Position numbers and translations under genes: made by a program
Source: Mucilaginibacter terrigena
GTDB lineage: Bacteria; Bacteroidota; Bacteroidia; Sphingobacteriales; Sphingobacteriaceae
Direction of reading: 5' to 3'
Length of the DNA stretch: 64,000 bases
Assembly (NCBI RefSeq): GCF_004168255.1
Contig: NZ_SEWG01000010.1
Location: 1 to 64,000, forward strand
The notes under the pieces: generated by a model
Told to the model about the DNA's origin: nothing
Databases searched by the model: none
Seen by the model: the letters and a program-made list of their open reading frames with translations, nothing else
Shown here: in pieces, positions 43,450 through 51,481 of the stretch
Numbering within the stretch: the stretch's first letter is position 1
How the letters are laid out: each line of letters begins with the position of its first letter

Positions 43450-44520
43450 GTGAACAACAAAAAAGATAAAATAGATATCCGCAGCCTAAGCCCCGAAGCC
43501 TTACAGCAACATTTCATCAGCATGGATGAAAAAAGCTTTAGGGCTAAACAGGTTTATGAATGGCTTTGGGAAAAATCATGCATCTCTTTTGACGAAATGA
43601 GCAATATTTCAAAAGAACTCCGTACTAAACTTAATGACAAATTTGTAATTAACAATGTTAAAATAAATACATCACAGGTTAGTGCTGATAAAACTATAAA
43701 AAATTCTTTTATATTACATGATACTCACCTAATTGAAGGTGTTTTAATTCCGACTACCGACCGCATGACGGCCTGCGTGTCGTCGCAGGTGGGCTGCAGC
43801 CTTACCTGTAAATTTTGCGCTACGGGTTATATGGACCGCAAACGCAACCTTAATCCCGACGAAATTTACGACCAGGTGGTGTTGATTGATAAGCAAGCCC
43901 GCGAAAATTATGGTATCCCATTATCAAACATTGTGTATATGGGCATGGGCGAACCTTTGCTTAATTATGCCAACGTGATAAAATCGATAGAGCGCATAAC
44001 GGCGGAGGATGGGTTGAACATGTCGCCAAAGCGCATAACGGTGTCTACAGCGGGCATTGCTAAAATGATACGTAAACTGGGCGACGACCAAGTAAAGTTT
44101 AACCTGGCCCTTTCGTTACACGCCGCTAACGACGAAAAGCGCAACACCATAATGCCCATTAATGAGCAAAACTCGTTGAAAGCGCTGGCCGACGCTTTAA
44201 AATACTACTTTGCCAAAACCAAAAACCCGGTTACTTACGAGTATATTATTTTTGATGGGGTAAACGACACCCTGCAGGACGCCATGGAACTTGCACGTTT
44301 TTGCAAGCACCTGCCCTGCAAGGTTAATATTATTGAATACAACCCCATATCGATGGCGGCATTTATTAATGCCGGTGAAGATAAGGTAGAAGCCTTTGCC
44401 GATTACCTGCGCAGCCAGGGCATTAACACCAACCTGCGCCGCAGCCGTGGCAAGGATATTGACGCCGCTTGCGGGCAATTGGCTATTAATGAGAAGGAAA
44501 AGGAAGTTGCAAAGGCTTAA
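43450..44520 (+). CDS. rlmN: 23S rRNA (adenine-2503-C2)-methyltransferase RlmN
   Basis: A radical SAM dual-specificity methyltransferase acting on A2503 of 23S rRNA and A37 of some tRNAs. The CxxxCxxC cluster motif is at 116-123 (C-S-L-T-C-K-F-C); the conserved Cys109 (T-A-C-V-S-S-Q) and a late Cys (D-A-A-C-G-Q) fit the acid/base and methyl-carrier pair. The 356-residue length is normal. It begins with GTG; no ATG fits the family N-terminus. A consensus -7 box ends 4 nt upstream. Confidence 0.96.
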   Translation: MNNKKDKIDIRSLSPEALQQHFISMDEKSFRAKQVYEWLWEKSCISFDEMSNISKELRTKLNDKFVINNVKINTSQVSADKTIKNSFILHDTHLIEGVLIPTTDRMTACVSSQVGCSLTCKFCATGYMDRKRNLNPDEIYDQVVLIDKQARENYGIPLSNIVYMGMGEPLLNYANVIKSIERITAEDGLNMSPKRITVSTAGIAKMIRKLGDDQVKFNLALSLHAANDEKRNTIMPINEQNSLKALADALKYYFAKTKNPVTYEYIIFDGVNDTLQDAMELARFCKHLPCKVNIIEYNPISMAAFINAGEDKVEAFADYLRSQGINTNLRRSRGKDIDAACGQLAINEKEKEVAKA

Positions 44521-44539
44521 TACTAAATGAGCTAAACTA

Positions 44540-44568
44540 TTGCTTTTGTTTTTTATTAATTATATTTG
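44540..44568 (+). promoter_or_regulatory. promoter of the toxin-antitoxin pair
   Basis: A TTG at 44540-44542 and a perfect -7 box TATATTTG at 44561-44568, separated by 18 bp, match the Bacteroidota promoter layout. The box ends 6 nt before the antitoxin ATG at 44575, so the mRNA is probably leaderless or nearly so. It also rules out the ATG at 44566, which lies inside the box. Confidence 0.6.
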
Positions 44569-44574
44569 ATAGTT

Positions 44575-44820
44575 ATGCAAACAACTTACAGACTGAAAGC
44601 AAAAGAATTAAGCCTGGATTTTTTAGAGTCTTTAAAATCTATGTTTACAGGGCAGGAATTAGAAATTACTGTTAAATCGGTAAACAACAAAACCCCTGTA
44701 AAGAATAAAAAGAAGCTGCTGCAAATGATTGAAGCGAACAGCAATAACGCTCCCGTTATATCTCCGGATATCGATATTCGCACCCTAATAGATGCTTCAC
44801 AAAACCCTGGCAGCATATAA
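44575..44820 (+). CDS. candidate antitoxin of a VapBC-like pair
   Basis: A protein of about 81 residues. The start resembles DNA-binding or dimerisation strands of Bacteroidota antitoxins: T-Y-R-L-K-A-K-E-L, then L-E-S-L-K-S-M-F and a strand E-L-E-I-T-V-K. The C-terminal half (about 40-80) is polar and probably unstructured until it binds the toxin. It ends 2 nt before the PIN-domain gene. I do not recognise a named antitoxin family, so function rests on position and size. The ATG at 44575 is preferred over 44566 because the latter lies in the promoter box. Confidence 0.75.
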   Translation: MQTTYRLKAKELSLDFLESLKSMFTGQELEITVKSVNNKTPVKNKKKLLQMIEANSNNAPVISPDIDIRTLIDASQNPGSI

Positions 44821-44822
44821 AT

Positions 44823-45227
44823 ATGTTTTACGTTGATACGGACGTTCTAATTCATTCGATGATCAAGCAAAACCCTTCCTTACATTTGCAGGTGAAAAAT
44901 TTACTTGATCAATTTGTTGAGGATAACAAACTAAGCATATCCTGGCTAAGCATTCAAGAAACAGCCTTTGTATTGGGGAAACTAAATCAACCAATAGAAT
45001 CTATTTCATTAAATATTGATTTCCTGATAGCCTTACAACCGGCAGAATACGGCTTAGTTGCATTTAACAGAGCAACAGAACTTGCTAAAATCATTGGTTT
45101 TAAGGATTTTAATGACTGCTTGCATACTGCAATTGCCGAGCAGCATTGCACTGATCTTTACACATGTAATTTCAAAGATTTTGAACGTATTAAGCCTTAT
45201 ACTACATTAAACATCCACTTTATTTGA
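44823..45227 (+). CDS. PIN-domain toxin (VapC-like ribonuclease)
   Basis: A 134-residue PIN-domain nuclease. The acidic metal-binding residues are visible: Asp5 (F-Y-V-D-T-D), Glu46 (I-Q-E-T-A), Asp95/Asp98 (K-D-F-N-D-C) and Asp119 (F-K-D-F-E). VapC-type toxins cut tRNA or rRNA and are held inactive by the partner antitoxin encoded 2 nt upstream. The gene pair lies between rlmN and comF and is transcribed on the same strand, with its own promoter. The RNA target cannot be read from the sequence. Confidence 0.92.
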   Translation: MFYVDTDVLIHSMIKQNPSLHLQVKNLLDQFVEDNKLSISWLSIQETAFVLGKLNQPIESISLNIDFLIALQPAEYGLVAFNRATELAKIIGFKDFNDCLHTAIAEQHCTDLYTCNFKDFERIKPYTTLNIHFI

Positions 45228-45248
45228 TATTGCTATATCATATATAAA

Positions 45249-45947
45249 ATGCCCTTATTACGCACTTACCTGGCCGATTTTGTTTCGCTGCTGTTCCCGC
45301 AGCTTTGCGCGGCATGCAGGGCCAGCCTGGTAGCAAACGAGGATATTTTATGCACCGATTGCCTTTATAATTTACCATTCACCAATTTTCACCAGCAGCC
45401 CGATAATATTGTTGCGCGACAGTTTTGGGGTAAACTTAACATTGAGGCGGCTTACTCCCTTTATTATTTCAACAAAGGCAGCAAAGTGCAAAACATGGTG
45501 CACCAGTTTAAATACAATGGCATGCACCGGATAGGTAATTTGCTGGGGAATATTGCCGGCCAGCAGCTATTACAAAACTCTGTGTTCAGCACGGTTGATT
45601 ATATTATCCCGGTGCCGCTGCATAAAAAACGTTTAAAAACCCGGGGGTACAATCAAAGCGCCTGCTTTGCCGAAGGGTTAGCCGATAAGTTAAATGCGGC
45701 TGTAGAACCGGATAATCTGATACGTACAGTATCCACCAAAACGCAAACCCACAAATCGCGGTTTGCACGGTTCCAAAATATGCAGGAAGTTTTTGCTGTA
45801 GCCCGCCCAAAAGATCTTGAACATAAACATGTGCTGCTTGTTGACGATATCGTTACCACCGGCGCAACGCTGGAAGCATGCGGGATCGAATTACTTAAGG
45901 TACCGGGGCTGAAGCTAAGTATAGCGACTATTGCTTATGCGGAGTAG
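45249..45947 (+). CDS. ComF family protein (phosphoribosyltransferase-like)
   Basis: A 232-residue cytoplasmic protein. N-terminal Cys pairs (L-C-A-A-C and C-T-D-C) form a likely zinc site, followed by the double-zinc-ribbon/PRTase layout of ComF. The PRPP-binding motif V-L-L-V-D-D-I-V-T-T-G-A-T is near residue 197. ComF is needed for DNA uptake in naturally competent bacteria and is widespread elsewhere with unclear function. It follows the toxin gene by 21 nt. Confidence 0.93.
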   Translation: MPLLRTYLADFVSLLFPQLCAACRASLVANEDILCTDCLYNLPFTNFHQQPDNIVARQFWGKLNIEAAYSLYYFNKGSKVQNMVHQFKYNGMHRIGNLLGNIAGQQLLQNSVFSTVDYIIPVPLHKKRLKTRGYNQSACFAEGLADKLNAAVEPDNLIRTVSTKTQTHKSRFARFQNMQEVFAVARPKDLEHKHVLLVDDIVTTGATLEACGIELLKVPGLKLSIATIAYAE

Positions 45948-45959
45948 ACCGGGATTAAG

Positions 45960-46087
45960 TGGATTCTTCAGATTAAGGGGATTTGATTTGCAACTTTGAT
46001 AGCATCACGCGTTTAGATGCTTCGCTATCGCTCAGCATGACAAAAAGATCATTAAATACTATTCCCCCTTCAGGGGATTAGGGGGCC
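45960..46087. repeat. two adjacent interspersed repeat remnants
   Basis: First part (about 45960-46045): right end AGATGCTTCGCTATCGCTCAGCATGACAAAA in two halves matches the right end of the repeat at 22.4 kb; the left end is decayed (GGATTCTTCAGATTAAGG). Second part (about 46061-46087): CCCCCTTCAGGGGATTAGGG resembles the second hairpin of the element at 17160-17238. Both lie between the convergent comF and hybrid kinase genes. Confidence 0.7.
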
Positions 46088-46091
46088 ACAC

Positions 46092-49000
46092 TTACTGCTT
46101 CTGATACCTGCTCAGTTTCTCGAATAGGGTGGTTGGGTCGAAGGGTTTCAGGATGTAATCGTTCATACCGGCATCTTCTATTTGCCCCATTTGGTTGCTC
46201 AGCATAGATGCGGTTAGGGCAATAATGGGCAGGTTTTGGAAATAAGCGTCGGCCTTGGCGCGGATAACGCCGGCAGCCTCTAAGCCGCCCATTACCGGCA
46301 TGTGTATATCCATCAGTACAACATCAAAGTTTTTATGCAGTTCAAGCTTATCAATAGCCTCCTGTCCGTTCTCGGCAAAATCGGCGGTTGCCCCCCATTT
46401 TTTCAGTACCTTATTGATCAGCAACCTGTTTATCTGGTTGTCGTCAACTACAAGTACATTAATACTTAATCCTGTTTCCACTTTTTTGTTGTTATTAATA
46501 GTATGGTTGGCCAGCTTATTAAAAGTAATAGTAAACCAAAATGTTGAACCATCCCCAAGTACACTGTCTACGTTTATACGAGAATCGTGCAGTTCAATTA
46601 AGCGCTTACTTATAGCTAACCCAAGCCCCGTGCCACCATAATTACGTGTTGTATCGGCTTCTGCCTGTTTAAACGACTCAAATATGGTGTTTAATTTGTT
46701 CTTAGCAATACCAATCCCGGTATCTGATACGCCAAAACGTATACGTACGGTATCATCATTTTGCTCAATTATCTTCAGGTCGATATTTACACCCCCTTTG
46801 GCGGTAAATTTAACAGAATTACTTACTAAATTCAATAATATCTGAATAAGCCTTGCCCTATCGCCTATAACAATGGGCGGCACAGCATCATCAACGGTAT
46901 AAGTAAGGTAAATATCCTTTTCGTGCGCCTTATATTTCATCGAGCCGATGATGCTTTGGATCATCTCGCGGATATCAACCTTTGCTTTCTCCAGTTCGAT
47001 GTTCCCCGTCTCTATCTTTGTAAAATCGAGCACATCGTTTATCAGGGTCATCAGGTTTTCGGCCGAAAATTTAAGAATGCTTAAATTTTCTTTCTGCGAT
47101 TCCAGCGGGTCATCATTCAGCAACAAGTGCGACATGCCGATAACCGCGTTCAGTGGCGTACGTATCTCGTGGCTCATTACGCCTATAAACATATCTTTGG
47201 CGCGGTTAAGCTGCAGCGCTTCTTCTTTGGCTGCTATCAGGTCAAGTTCGGCTTTCTTTTTGGCGGTAATGTCAATAATGGTTTCAATGTATTTATCAAC
47301 CTTACCGTTTTCGCCCATTATTACCGAGTTGATAACCGATATCCAAAGTGGCTGCCCATCTTTTCGGTATATCAGCAGGTCTACCTCGAACGATTGCTTT
47401 TTTGCAGATAGTTCGCGTGTTTTTTGTATAATGGAAACATCTGTCAGCTCACCTTTAAGCGAATCGCCCAGGTGCTTATCTTTAACATCATTTAAACTGT
47501 AGCCGGTAATGTGTTCAAAGGCGGTGTTCACCCACTCTACTTTACCATCGCTGTTATTGATAACCACGCCGCTGGTTGTTTTGCTGGCCACAAGCGATAG
47601 CATGGTAAGCTCTTCTTCTACTTTTTTACGTTCGGTTATATCAACCATTACGCCTATCTGGCGTTCAACGCTGCCAACTTCGTTAAACAGCGGGCTATTT
47701 GATATAAATACCCAAGCGTTAGATCCGTCCTTTTTATAGATCTTTATTTCTACCTCGTAAGGTTTATTTGCTTTAACAGCCTCTACAGCTGCCTGGAAAA
47801 CCTCCAGGTTGGTTTCTTTTCCAATCAGTTTTGTGCCTACCGTTTGCCCTTTTAGTTCTTCAAGGGTATAACCAATAATGTGTTCAAGGGCTTCGTTCAT
47901 CCAAATTATCTTGCCTTTGTCGTCACGTATCATAATACCGCTTGGCGATTTACGTGCGGCGAATGACAGTATCTCCACATCACTTTCGGCACGCTTGCGG
48001 GCTGTAATGTTGGTGATGATGCGGATATACTTTTCTAATCCGCCTTCGCTATTATAAAGCACTGTATTAGTAACCAGTATCCACAAAGGCCGGCCATCCT
48101 TACTTACCATAGATAGCTCTACTTCGTAAGGCTGGTTTTTATCCCTTGCCTCTATCAATATTCTTTCTGCTTCGGCATCCTTTGGTTTACCTTTTAAAAC
48201 TTCGCCTAAAAATTTCCCTTCTACATCCTGTAAAGTGTAACCTGTAATATGTTCAAAGGCGTCGTTTATCCAAACCACCTCATCATCAGCGTTACTTATC
48301 ACAACGCCGTTACGTATTTTGCTGGCTACTAACGATAGCTGCCGGGTTTGGTCGATAAGGGCTTGCTGATAGGTTGTATCGCGCCCGCTGGCATACCATT
48401 TACCACCTTTGTTAACCGCTGTCCAGCTAATATGCTTTACTTCGCCCCCTGCGGTTACTGTTTTGGTTTCCAGTTCAAAGGGCTTTTGCGACCTCACGGC
48501 TTCTTCAATAAGCGGGACGTATTGCTCGCGGTTTTTGCCCACAACAAAATCCCACAACGATTTACCCATTGCCTGTTGCGGCGTGTAACCCAAAATAGGC
48601 AAAACAGCATCGTTAATGGTTTCGATATTAGAATCGGCACCCGCTATAAAATGGATCTCTGACGAGCTGTTGAACAGGTTAGAAAACTCTTTATGTACCT
48701 CAAGGCTTTTTTCGAGTTCCTTTTTTTGCTTGCGCAGGGTAAGGTGCGACATCACCTCGTCGGCAAGCGTGCGCAGCGCATCGCGTTGTTCGGCGGTTAA
48801 TTTACGGGGGATATGGTCAACTACGCAAAGCGAACCCAGGCGAAAGCCTTCGGGATCTATGAGCGGGGCACCCGCGTAAAAACGGATCCCATCATTAGTA
48901 TCAACAAACGGATTAGCTTTTAACTCGTCATGCACTAAGGCATCGGGCACCTCAAATATCTCGTCGCCCTGTATGGTGTAATTACAAAATGCGTCGGCAC

Positions 49001-49220
49001 GGGGCGTTTCGTTTATTTCAAGGCCAACTTTCGATTTAAACCACTGCTTTTCGCCATCAATTAAGGTGATAAGGGCAATAGGCGCCTGGCATATATACGA
49101 TGCCAGGCGGGTTATAGCGTCGTACTCTTTCTCGGGCAGCGTATCCAGCACGTCGTACGAGTCCAGGGCGTTTAAACGCCTGTTCTCCATATCAAAAGAG
49201 TGTCCCTGCTTTATCCCCAT
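46092..49220 (-). CDS. cytoplasmic hybrid sensor histidine kinase (GAF, four PAS, HisKA, HATPase, receiver)
   Basis: A 1042-residue hybrid two-component kinase without transmembrane helices. Order: GAF (about 25-165), four PAS/PAC units (about 185-290, 300-415, 425-530, 545-655), HisKA with phospho-His684 (M-S-H-E-I-R-T-P-L-N), HATPase (N-box near 800, G-box G-T-G-L-G-L near 864) and a C-terminal receiver with phospho-Asp971 (V-V-L-M-D-I-H-M-P). Input is probably a small cytoplasmic ligand or redox signal. It follows glyA by 9 nt. The repeated W-x-N-x-A-F-E-H-I-T-G-Y pattern shows that the PAS units arose by duplication. Confidence 0.94.
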   Translation of the reverse strand: MGIKQGHSFDMENRRLNALDSYDVLDTLPEKEYDAITRLASYICQAPIALITLIDGEKQWFKSKVGLEINETPRADAFCNYTIQGDEIFEVPDALVHDELKANPFVDTNDGIRFYAGAPLIDPEGFRLGSLCVVDHIPRKLTAEQRDALRTLADEVMSHLTLRKQKKELEKSLEVHKEFSNLFNSSSEIHFIAGADSNIETINDAVLPILGYTPQQAMGKSLWDFVVGKNREQYVPLIEEAVRSQKPFELETKTVTAGGEVKHISWTAVNKGGKWYASGRDTTYQQALIDQTRQLSLVASKIRNGVVISNADDEVVWINDAFEHITGYTLQDVEGKFLGEVLKGKPKDAEAERILIEARDKNQPYEVELSMVSKDGRPLWILVTNTVLYNSEGGLEKYIRIITNITARKRAESDVEILSFAARKSPSGIMIRDDKGKIIWMNEALEHIIGYTLEELKGQTVGTKLIGKETNLEVFQAAVEAVKANKPYEVEIKIYKKDGSNAWVFISNSPLFNEVGSVERQIGVMVDITERKKVEEELTMLSLVASKTTSGVVINNSDGKVEWVNTAFEHITGYSLNDVKDKHLGDSLKGELTDVSIIQKTRELSAKKQSFEVDLLIYRKDGQPLWISVINSVIMGENGKVDKYIETIIDITAKKKAELDLIAAKEEALQLNRAKDMFIGVMSHEIRTPLNAVIGMSHLLLNDDPLESQKENLSILKFSAENLMTLINDVLDFTKIETGNIELEKAKVDIREMIQSIIGSMKYKAHEKDIYLTYTVDDAVPPIVIGDRARLIQILLNLVSNSVKFTAKGGVNIDLKIIEQNDDTVRIRFGVSDTGIGIAKNKLNTIFESFKQAEADTTRNYGGTGLGLAISKRLIELHDSRINVDSVLGDGSTFWFTITFNKLANHTINNNKKVETGLSINVLVVDDNQINRLLINKVLKKWGATADFAENGQEAIDKLELHKNFDVVLMDIHMPVMGGLEAAGVIRAKADAYFQNLPIIALTASMLSNQMGQIEDAGMNDYILKPFDPTTLFEKLSRYQKQ

Positions 49221-49229
49221 CTATCAGTG

Positions 49230-50510
49230 CTAATCTTTATCCCTGTATAACGGGAAGTCTTCCATCAGCTTGTGAACCTTTTTACGAATTTTTTTGATGG
49301 ATGTTTCATTTTCAGGATCAATTAATACGGCATCTATCAGGTCAACAATGGTTTCCATATGCTTTTCTTTTAAACCGCGTGTGGTAATGGCCGCTGTGCC
49401 AACCCGTATGCCCGAAGTTACAAATGGCGATTTATCATCATATGGCACCATGTTTTTATTAACGGTGATATCCGCGCTAACCAGTACATTCTCGGCTGCT
49501 TTGCCGGTAATGTTTTTATTACGAAGGTCTATCAGCATTAAGTGGTTATCGGTACCGCCTGATATAATATCATATCCCCGGGCAACAAATGCTTTCGCCA
49601 TGGCGGCAGCGTTTAGTTTTACCTGGGCAATATACTTCATGTAACCATCGGTTAAAGCTTCGCCAAAGGCAATTGCCTTGGCAGCAATAATATGCTCGAG
49701 CGGGCCGCCCTGCGTACCCGGGAACACGGCCATATCCAATAAGGCCGACATCATCTTCACCTCGCCTTTTGGTGTTTTTAAGCCCCATGGGTTTACAAAA
49801 TCTTTACCCAATAAAATAAGGCCGCCGCGCGGGCCGCGTAAGGTTTTGTGTGTAGTAGTGGTAACAATATGGCAGTGCGGCAACGGATCTGTTAATAAAC
49901 CACGGGCAATTAAACCTGCCGGGTGGCTAATATCGGCCAGTACCAAAGCGCCAACTTTATCGGCAACTTTACGGATAAAGGCGTAATCCCAATCGCGCGA
50001 GTATGCCGATGCGCCGCAGATGATCAGTTTAGGCTTTTCTGCTAAAGCAACTTTTTCAAGCTGTTTGTAATCAATAAGGCCGGTTTCTTTTACAACACCA
50101 TAAAAATGCGGCTCGTACAGTTTACCCGAAAAGTTAACCGGCGAACCATGCGTTAAGTGACCGCCATGAGAAAGATCGAATCCTAATATTTTATCGCCGG
50201 GGTTTAGCACCGCAAGCATTACTGCCGCGTTGGCCTGCGCGCCGCTGTGCGGCTGCACGTTTGCCCACTCCGCGTTAAACAATTGTTTGGCACGCTCAAT
50301 AGCAATGGTCTCAATTTCATCAACCACTTCGCAGCCGCCGTAATAGCGCTTGCCCGGTAAGCCTTCGGCGTATTTATTGGTAGCCACAGAACCTGCTGCT
50401 TCCATCACCTGCTTGCTTACAAAGTTTTCTGATGCAATAAGCTCAATTCCTTCTTCCTGGCGTTGCTGCTCTTCGTCTAACAGCTTGAATATTAATTTGT
50501 CTCTTTTCAT
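49230..50510 (-). CDS. glyA: serine hydroxymethyltransferase
   Basis: PLP enzyme interconverting serine and glycine and charging tetrahydrofolate with a one-carbon unit. The PLP lysine is Lys222 in V-T-T-T-T-H-K-T-L-R-G-P-R-G-G, and S-E-N-F and A-D-I-S-H-P-A-G are in place. Length 426 is normal. It is followed 9 nt downstream by the hybrid kinase gene. Upstream, a word-built palindrome reaches back to the scpA stop. Confidence 0.97.
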   Translation of the reverse strand: MKRDKLIFKLLDEEQQRQEEGIELIASENFVSKQVMEAAGSVATNKYAEGLPGKRYYGGCEVVDEIETIAIERAKQLFNAEWANVQPHSGAQANAAVMLAVLNPGDKILGFDLSHGGHLTHGSPVNFSGKLYEPHFYGVVKETGLIDYKQLEKVALAEKPKLIICGASAYSRDWDYAFIRKVADKVGALVLADISHPAGLIARGLLTDPLPHCHIVTTTTHKTLRGPRGGLILLGKDFVNPWGLKTPKGEVKMMSALLDMAVFPGTQGGPLEHIIAAKAIAFGEALTDGYMKYIAQVKLNAAAMAKAFVARGYDIISGGTDNHLMLIDLRNKNITGKAAENVLVSADITVNKNMVPYDDKSPFVTSGIRVGTAAITTRGLKEKHMETIVDLIDAVLIDPENETSIKKIRKKVHKLMEDFPLYRDKD

Positions 50511-50546
50511 TGTTGTGTGTAAAACGGCGCTAAGTTAGTTATTAGA

Positions 50547-50599
50547 AGCTAAAAGCTGAAAGTCCAAAGCAAAAAGCTTTCGGCTTTAGTCTTTTAGCT
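50547..50599. repeat. word-built palindrome between scpA and glyA
   Basis: AGCTAAAAG (50547-50555) and CTTTTAGCT (50591-50599) frame inner copies of similar words (AAAGC, GCTTTCGGCTTT) around AAGCTT. The right arm ends next to the scpA stop. It resembles the junction palindromes at 10.97 and 60.9 kb but lies between tandem genes. Confidence 0.65.
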
Positions 50600-50600
50600 T

Positions 50601-51344
50601 TCAGCCCTTCGGCGAAATCCAGAAATTGTTGTACCCCAACCCTATCGTTATATCTATCATTTCCTGCTGAAGCATCTCCAGCACGGCTAAAAAATTATAT
50701 ACAAAATGCACTTTGTTCTCGCTGTTGCCGGCGATGTTCTTAAAATCCATTTTTTTGTTGATGCGCAGCAGGTTATTAATAGCCTCCTTTTGATGCTCTA
50801 TAGTGTATGGGTATTGCACAACGGTATGGTGCACTTCTTCGGTACGGGTAAGGTACTGGCGCATCAGCCGGTTATACACCATCATTAACTTGTACAGGTT
50901 CAGGTCCGATAGTTCCTCACCGGGTACGGTAACCTTTTCTACCTGCTCCAGGTCGAGTTTGATATTTCCGCGTTTTTCCTGTTTAAAACGCTCGTCCTCA
51001 AAAGGGCGGATCTCCTCACAAAGCACCTTGAATTTTTTGTATTCGATAAGTTTACGGATAAGCCCCTCTTTGGTATCCATCTCGTTCTCTTCCTCATCGG
51101 CATTGTAGCGTGGCAGCAGCATTTTGGCTTTAATGCGCATCAGCGTAGCGGCAACAAAGATAAATTCGCTGGCCAGCTCCATGTTCAAAACCGTCATCTG
51201 GTGAATGTAGTTCAGGAAATCGTCGGTAATTTTAGCGATGGGGATATCGTGGATGTCGAGTTCATCCCGCTCTATAAAAAACAGCAAAAGATCAAAGGGG
51301 CCTTCAAACTGCGATAACTTTATGGAGAACCCATCTTCGGTCAT
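50601..51344 (-). CDS. scpA: segregation and condensation protein A
   Basis: The kleisin subunit of the bacterial SMC complex, which organises and segregates the chromosome. The N-terminus K-L-S-Q-F-E-G-P-F-D-L-L-L-F-F-I and the following D-I-P-I-A-K-I-T-D-D-F are the family start; a winged-helix C-terminus follows. Length 247 is normal. scpB is not adjacent. A -7 box ends 4 nt before the ATG, suggesting a leaderless mRNA. It is divergent from dxs. Confidence 0.95.
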   Translation of the reverse strand: MTEDGFSIKLSQFEGPFDLLLFFIERDELDIHDIPIAKITDDFLNYIHQMTVLNMELASEFIFVAATLMRIKAKMLLPRYNADEEENEMDTKEGLIRKLIEYKKFKVLCEEIRPFEDERFKQEKRGNIKLDLEQVEKVTVPGEELSDLNLYKLMMVYNRLMRQYLTRTEEVHHTVVQYPYTIEHQKEAINNLLRINKKMDFKNIAGNSENKVHFVYNFLAVLEMLQQEMIDITIGLGYNNFWISPKG

Positions 51345-51348
51345 GTGC

Positions 51349-51356
51349 CAAAAATA
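51349..51356 (-). promoter_or_regulatory. -7 box of scpA
   Basis: TATTTTTG on the minus strand, a TAnnTTTG match, ends 4 nt before the scpA ATG. As for rlmN and the RDD gene, this implies a start of transcription at the start codon. Confidence 0.5.
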
Positions 51357-51481
51357 CAGCTATTTACGATTTAAAAAATTATAAATTGTTAAATTCAAAA
51401 CAATAATTACCTTTAATATATTCCAATTATTAGCAATTAAATAGCTTACTTTGTAAGTTATAACAGAGTGAATATCATCCA

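Noticed and set aside
46948..47502. 184-residue plus-strand open frame
   Set aside because: Antisense to the hybrid kinase; low-complexity Ser-rich translation typical of a shadow frame.
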